Assembly (NCBI GenBank): GCA_045221575.1
Contig: JBGUWU010000005.1
Location: forward strand, 1 to 64,000
Length of the DNA stretch: 64,000 nt
Direction: 5' to 3'
Origin: Scybalousia_A sp045221575
GTDB lineage: Bacteria; Bacteroidota; Bacteroidia; Bacteroidales; P3
The notes beneath the pieces are model-generated. The model was not told the origin of the DNA and ran no database searches. It saw only the letters and a program-made list of their open reading frames with translations. The position numbers were made by a program, and so were the translations under genes. This document shows positions 60,046 through 64,000 of this stretch, one piece after another (within the stretch, counting starts at the first letter, position 1; each line of letters starts with the position of its first letter).

Positions 60046-60984
60046 TTACCAAATTATTCTTGTACCACAATCTTTATTACCAAGTTGTCCAGCTTCTGTG
60101 ATGATACATTCTTTACCGCCATTTTTTACATAGTAAAGAGCTGCTCTTATCTTTGGAGCCATAGAACCTTCTCCAAATTGACCTTGTTCTAAATATTCTT
60201 CTGCTTGTTTAACAGTTATTGTGTCTAAGGCCATTTCTCCAGGTTTATTATAATTGATGTATACCTTTGGAACATCTGTTAAGATATAAAATTCATCTGC
60301 TCCTATCTCTACAGCAGTTAGAGCAGAAGCAAGGTCTTTGTCTATTACGGCTTCAACACCGCTTATTTTTCCATCTTTATCTATAACAGGAATACCACCA
60401 CCACCAGCAGTAACAACAACATAACCTTCACAAGCAAGTTGTTTGGTTAGTTCTACGTTTTCTATTTTTATTGGAGCAGGAGAAGCAACAACTTTTCTCC
60501 AACCACCACGTTTAACATCTTCTTTAAATGTTGCACCAGTAGTTTTTATGTATTCGTCTTTTTGTTCTACAGTATAATAAGGTCCAACAGGTTTAGTAGG
60601 GTTTTTAAAACCATTATCGTCTTTATCAACCATAACTTGAGTAAGCAAAACAACAACCTCTTTTTGTATGTTTTCTTTTCTCATAACGTTTCTAAGACTT
60701 TGATCAATAAGGTATCCTATAGAACCTTGTGTTTGAGCTCCGCAATAATCCATAGGCATGCTTTCTACATTGAATTGTTTTTTGCCAGCTTCATTTTGCA
60801 AAAGAATATTTCCTACTTGAGGACCATTGCCATGAGCAATAACTATATTATAATCTTGTTTCAAAAGGTTTGTTATAGCATCACAAGTAGTCATAACATT
60901 TTTTATCTGTTCTGCATAAGTACCTTTTTCTTTACTTCTTATAAGAGCGTTACCACCGAGAGCAACTACTGCTAACTTTTTCAT
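60046..60984 (-). CDS. arcC: Carbamate kinase
   Basis: Makes ATP from carbamoyl phosphate. 312 aa, normal length. It begins KKLAVVALGGNALIRSKEKG, followed by IAHGNGPQVGNILLQNEA, VVTAGGGGIPVI, GVEAVIDKDLASALTAVEI and GSMAPKIRAALYYV, all standard. The arginine deiminase genes arcA and arcB are not adjacent, so carbamoyl phosphate may come from citrulline, agmatine or another source. It lies before the lipoprotein gene with a 29-nt gap. Confidence 0.96.
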   Translation of the reverse strand: MKKLAVVALGGNALIRSKEKGTYAEQIKNVMTTCDAITNLLKQDYNIVIAHGNGPQVGNILLQNEAGKKQFNVESMPMDYCGAQTQGSIGYLIDQSLRNVMRKENIQKEVVVLLTQVMVDKDDNGFKNPTKPVGPYYTVEQKDEYIKTTGATFKEDVKRGGWRKVVASPAPIKIENVELTKQLACEGYVVVTAGGGGIPVIDKDGKISGVEAVIDKDLASALTAVEIGADEFYILTDVPKVYINYNKPGEMALDTITVKQAEEYLEQGQFGEGSMAPKIRAALYYVKNGGKECIITEAGQLGNKDCGTRIIW

Positions 60985-61322
60985 ATCTTGCTATTAATAT
61001 AATTCGATTTAAAAATAAGCGGCAAAAATACAAAAAAAATATATACTTACAAGTTTTGAGTACAAAAATCAACTCTTTTTCATAAGAATAACAAATTTTA
61101 CCACAGATAAATACTTGTTTTTATTTTTGAATATATATCTAATTCGCATAAGAAAAGACTTCAATATTTTCTTATAACAATTTATTATTCAAATGTAGTG
61201 AAATGATTTTTGCATATCATAAATTAAGGTAAAACATAATTGTCAAAAACAAAACGAGGTGAAGAAAAACTAATCCCCACATAACTACACAGATAATAGG
61301 TTTGAATTTTATTTTAACCTTT
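60985..61322. other. Intergenic region between divergent arcC and the adhesin gene
   Basis: About 340 bp with no gene seen. It holds a copy of AATCAACTCTTTTT (61067-61080) and a hairpin ATAAGAAAA/TTTTCTTAT (61147-61172) next to a TTCGCATAAG sequence that recalls the GCATAC units at 50.3-50.8 kb. The rest is AT-rich. Confidence 0.55.
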
Positions 61323-61353
61323 TTTGCTATATAAATAAATATGTGTAACTTTG
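61323..61353 (+). promoter_or_regulatory. Promoter of the adhesin-like gene
   Basis: TTTG (61323-61326), 19-nt spacer, TAACTTTG (61346-61353): a perfect consensus promoter, 33 nt before the ATG at 61387. Confidence 0.8.
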
Positions 61354-61386
61354 CAATTTAAAAATCTTAGAAAAAATAGAAAAATA

Positions 61387-64000
61387 ATGAATAAATTTTG
61401 TACACAAATGAAAAAAGTGTTTGTTCTCGTACTAATAGCAATAGCTTTTTCTACTATTAGCGCTTGGGGACAGAATACAGCACCATTAACAGAAAGTTTT
61501 GAAAATGGAGTTCCGAATGATTGGACTGTTTTCGGAGTGACAGGAAATGATCCTGTAGAACTTTCTTCCGATTTTAGTAGAACAGGTGATTATTCCATGT
61601 ATTTTGCTTATGATTGTGATAATGGAGGAGTAGAAGGATATTTAATTACTTCAAAACTATTTCCAACGGAAACCAATCATACGCTTTCTTTCTATGTATT
61701 GTCAGAATATCCCGAATATTCTGATGGAAATACATTTACAGTGAAGATTTCTACACAAGGAAGTTCAATAGCAGATTTTACTACTACTCTACAAACAATA
61801 ACTTTGACAGATGATTGGGTACAAAAAACAATAGACTTATCTGCTTATGTTGGTCAAAATGTTTATATAGCATTTCACATGGTTGATGATTGTGGAGCAG
61901 GTGCTTATATTGATGACATTTCAGGTGTAGATTATGTTCTTCCAGATTGTTCTACTCCTGTTATCTCTTTAGGAAATATAACTGAAAATAGTGCTTCTCT
62001 TTCTTGGGAAGGAGATGCAGACTCATACACAGTAAAATATGGTAAATATGGTAGTAATGAATCGACATGGCAAGAGCAAACAGTTTCTATTAACACTATT
62101 ACTTTGTCAGGTCTTGAACATTCTACACTATATGCTGTTAAAGTAATATCAAACTGTGAATCTGAACAAGAATTATCAGAAACAATAACATTCCGTACTT
62201 CATGTTCTACAATCACAAATTTCCCTTACACAGAAAATTTTGAAACAATGACAACTTCCGACGACTTTGGTTGTTGGACAGATGAAGTTGTTAGTGGCGC
62301 TTCTCATTGGGAAATAAAAGAATCTTCTTTAAGTGGAAAGGCTGCTTTCAGAACTTGGACTGCAGGAGCAAATAATAGACTCGTTTCTCCTGTATTTAAT
62401 ACTTTAAGTTTAACTAATCCACACCTTTCTTACAATTGGGAAGTTCATAAAGACAACAATTTGTTAGACTCTATGTATGTTTATTATAGAACATCTGCTG
62501 AGGGAGATTGGAATTTACTTGTAGCACATGGACCAAATTCAGAAGGTAGCACAGGTTATAATGCAACACAATTCAATGATATTACCTTACCTACAGATGC
62601 AATAAGTTCAACATTGCAAGTATCTTTCCTTGCAGTAGGTCATGGTGGTTATGGAATAGTTATAGATAATATAAGCATAGTCAACGTTGATTGCAATGCT
62701 CCTGCTAATGTTACTATAAATAATCCTGCTGGACATAGTGCAATTATTGCATGGGAAGGAGATGCTGATGTTTTAGAATATAAGACTGTTGGAACAGATA
62801 CTTGGACAACAGATGCAAACTTTTCTATGGTTTCACCTTATACTCTTTCAGGTCTTACACCAGAAACAAATTATCTTATCAGAGTAGGTAAAATATGTAA
62901 TTCCAATAGCATATCATATTATCCGCAAGTTTCATTTACTACAGATATCGCTTGTCCTACTCCTGTTATTAGTTTATCAAATCTTACTTCTCAGTCAGCA
63001 ACAATCTCTTGGACAGGAGACGCAACAAGCTACAATTTAAAATACAAACAAGCAAATACAACAGAATACATTACAGAGACTGTTGTATCAGGAAATACTT
63101 ATTCTTTCACAGATTTAACACCAACAACATCTTATTCAGTAGAACTACAAGCAAATTGTGGTGATGATGGTAATTCTCAAACAACAACATTTATTTTCTC
63201 AACAATGCAAATTTCTGAAACTTTACCTTATTATACAGATTTTGCAGAGAATTCAGATCGTGCTTGGTTATTCAACAATTATACAAGTCAAAACTATTGG
63301 ACAATAGGTTCTCTTGGAGAAGATACCTATGCAATGTTTATAACCAACGATGGAACAACTTCAGCTTATACTATTTCTAATGCACCAACAAGAGTTTCAG
63401 CAGAGAAAACATTCAATGGAGTTCCTTCAGAACAAATACATGTAGAGTTTGATGTTAATATTGGTGGTGAAACCAACTGGGATTATTTGAAAGTATTTTT
63501 AACTCCTGCTACATGGTCATTCCCTGCATCAGCAACTGAGAATGAATATTCTACTGTTCTGTATGATATAAATGCTATGGACTTTTCTGATTATCTTTCT
63601 CAAACAGATGCTTCTTCTTATCCATTTAAACTAAACCTTACACGAGGAAATATATTACATATTTCAAAAGATATGACTAACCCAAGCCCTAATGAAGCAA
63701 TTAAACTTACTTTTGTATGGAGAAATGACCAAAGCACAGGATCACAACCTGCAGCAGAAATATACAATGTTAGTGTAGTACCTGTTCTTTGTCCAACTCC
63801 TTCAGATACTGCCTTTGCTATTAATAATATTGTTGGACATTCTGCAAAAGTTGTAGTATCACCAACAGACCGTGAATATATTGCATCTTACAAACCAGAA
63901 AATTCTACTGAAGATACTTGGACAACAATAACGTTTAATAACGACGAAGCTATCATCGCAAATCTTTCTCCAGAAACAAGTTATATTGTAAGATTTGCTT
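61387..64000 (+). CDS. Secreted cleaved-adhesin/fibronectin III multidomain protein (C-terminus beyond right edge)
   Basis: 871 visible residues, no stop before the edge. Start is ATG at 61387 or 61408; a signal peptide follows (MKKVFVLVLIAIAFSTISAWGQ). Domains alternate: a cleaved-adhesin/choice-of-anchor J-like jelly roll (ESFENGVPNDWTVFG ... GAGAYIDDISGV), an Fn3 domain (NSASLSWEGDADSYTVKYGK), a second jelly roll (FPYTENFETM ... GIVIDNISIV), Fn3 (HSAIIAWEGDAD), another Fn3 (SQSATISWTGDATSYNLKY), and a third jelly roll. Such proteins in Bacteroidota carry a T9SS tail and act as adhesins or proteases; this one is cut before its end, so the sorting tail cannot be checked. Confidence 0.88.
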   Translation, partial: MNKFCTQMKKVFVLVLIAIAFSTISAWGQNTAPLTESFENGVPNDWTVFGVTGNDPVELSSDFSRTGDYSMYFAYDCDNGGVEGYLITSKLFPTETNHTLSFYVLSEYPEYSDGNTFTVKISTQGSSIADFTTTLQTITLTDDWVQKTIDLSAYVGQNVYIAFHMVDDCGAGAYIDDISGVDYVLPDCSTPVISLGNITENSASLSWEGDADSYTVKYGKYGSNESTWQEQTVSINTITLSGLEHSTLYAVKVISNCESEQELSETITFRTSCSTITNFPYTENFETMTTSDDFGCWTDEVVSGASHWEIKESSLSGKAAFRTWTAGANNRLVSPVFNTLSLTNPHLSYNWEVHKDNNLLDSMYVYYRTSAEGDWNLLVAHGPNSEGSTGYNATQFNDITLPTDAISSTLQVSFLAVGHGGYGIVIDNISIVNVDCNAPANVTINNPAGHSAIIAWEGDADVLEYKTVGTDTWTTDANFSMVSPYTLSGLTPETNYLIRVGKICNSNSISYYPQVSFTTDIACPTPVISLSNLTSQSATISWTGDATSYNLKYKQANTTEYITETVVSGNTYSFTDLTPTTSYSVELQANCGDDGNSQTTTFIFSTMQISETLPYYTDFAENSDRAWLFNNYTSQNYWTIGSLGEDTYAMFITNDGTTSAYTISNAPTRVSAEKTFNGVPSEQIHVEFDVNIGGETNWDYLKVFLTPATWSFPASATENEYSTVLYDINAMDFSDYLSQTDASSYPFKLNLTRGNILHISKDMTNPSPNEAIKLTFVWRNDQSTGSQPAAEIYNVSVVPVLCPTPSDTAFAINNIVGHSAKVVVSPTDREYIASYKPENSTEDTWTTITFNNDEAIIANLSPETSYIVRFA

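Overview
The window is AT-rich DNA (roughly one third G+C by eye) from a member of the Bacteroidota, most likely a Bacteroidales-type anaerobe. The evidence is: promoters of the form TTTG/N17-20/TAnnTTTG in front of many genes (cas9, tracrRNA, iorA, pfp, an XRE regulator, a universal stress protein, tRNA-His, tig, a fibronectin-type protein); almost no Shine-Dalgarno sequences; Bacteroidota-typical families (DUF4296, DUF4294, probable DUF4249, FucP-like MFS, ABC-F, TGS-nucleoside kinase); type IX secretion (T9SS) C-terminal sorting domains; and an anaerobic energy set (PPi-type phosphofructokinase, acetate kinase, indolepyruvate:ferredoxin oxidoreductase alpha subunit, carbamate kinase).

Layout. 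1-3573 (-): a type II-C-like Cas9 that runs off the left edge, so its C-terminus, any cas1/cas2 and the CRISPR array lie outside. 3648-3761 (+): a divergent tracrRNA with its own promoter, anti-repeat, nexus and intrinsic terminator. 3798-8344 (-): a housekeeping operon, polyprenyl synthetase - uridine phosphorylase - DUF4296 lipoprotein - TsaC/Sua5 - purN - prfB (with a programmed +1 frameshift). 8508-13605 (-): iorA, a P-loop kinase/dCMP deaminase fusion, a four-helix-bundle gene bracketed by inverted ATTAGAA arrays, purE and pfp. 13.6-17.2 kb (-): a hairpin-rich spacer, then accessory genes (small membrane protein, CoiA-like zinc/PD-(D/E)XK-like protein, XRE regulator with twin palindromes upstream, secreted orphan). 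17.3-24.4 kb: glycosyltransferase, alkaline phosphatase, mreD/mreC/pcm, yidD, hydrolase, lpxD. 24.5-31.4 kb (-): UspA, NlpC/P60, DUF4294, clpX, sugar MFS, pssA, dxr. 31.5-37.2 kb (+): frr, WG-repeat protein, 5-formyl-THF cycloligase, lnt, sodB. 37.2-41.8 kb (-): ABC-F, TonB-like protein, nucleoside kinase. 42-43.5 kb (+): small lipoprotein, hutI. 43.6-50.0 kb (-): giant M6 metalloprotease with T9SS tail, HI0933-type flavoprotein, era, tRNA-His. 50.0-51.0 kb: non-coding spacer with mirror-image clusters of GCATAC hairpins. 51.0-54.5 kb (+): T9SS-related cluster (orphan sorting domain, C25 gingipain-like peptidase, T9SS-tailed protein). 54.6-61.0 kb (-): plsC, ackA, ychF, tig, lipoprotein, arcC. 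61.4 kb to the right edge (+): secreted multi-domain cleaved-adhesin/Fn3 protein, incomplete.

Most of the window is core metabolism, envelope biogenesis and translation, but several gene pairs that are usually adjacent are separated here (mreCD without mreB, clpX without clpP, frr without pyrH, ackA without pta, iorA without iorB). The most distinctive signals are the tracrRNA/cas9 divergent promoter region, the GCATAC hairpin clusters with compensatory stem changes, the interspersed ATTAGAA inverted arrays (one pair framing a single gene), the twin operator-like palindromes near the XRE gene, and the kinase-deaminase fusion. Family names come from motif recognition by eye; no database search was run.
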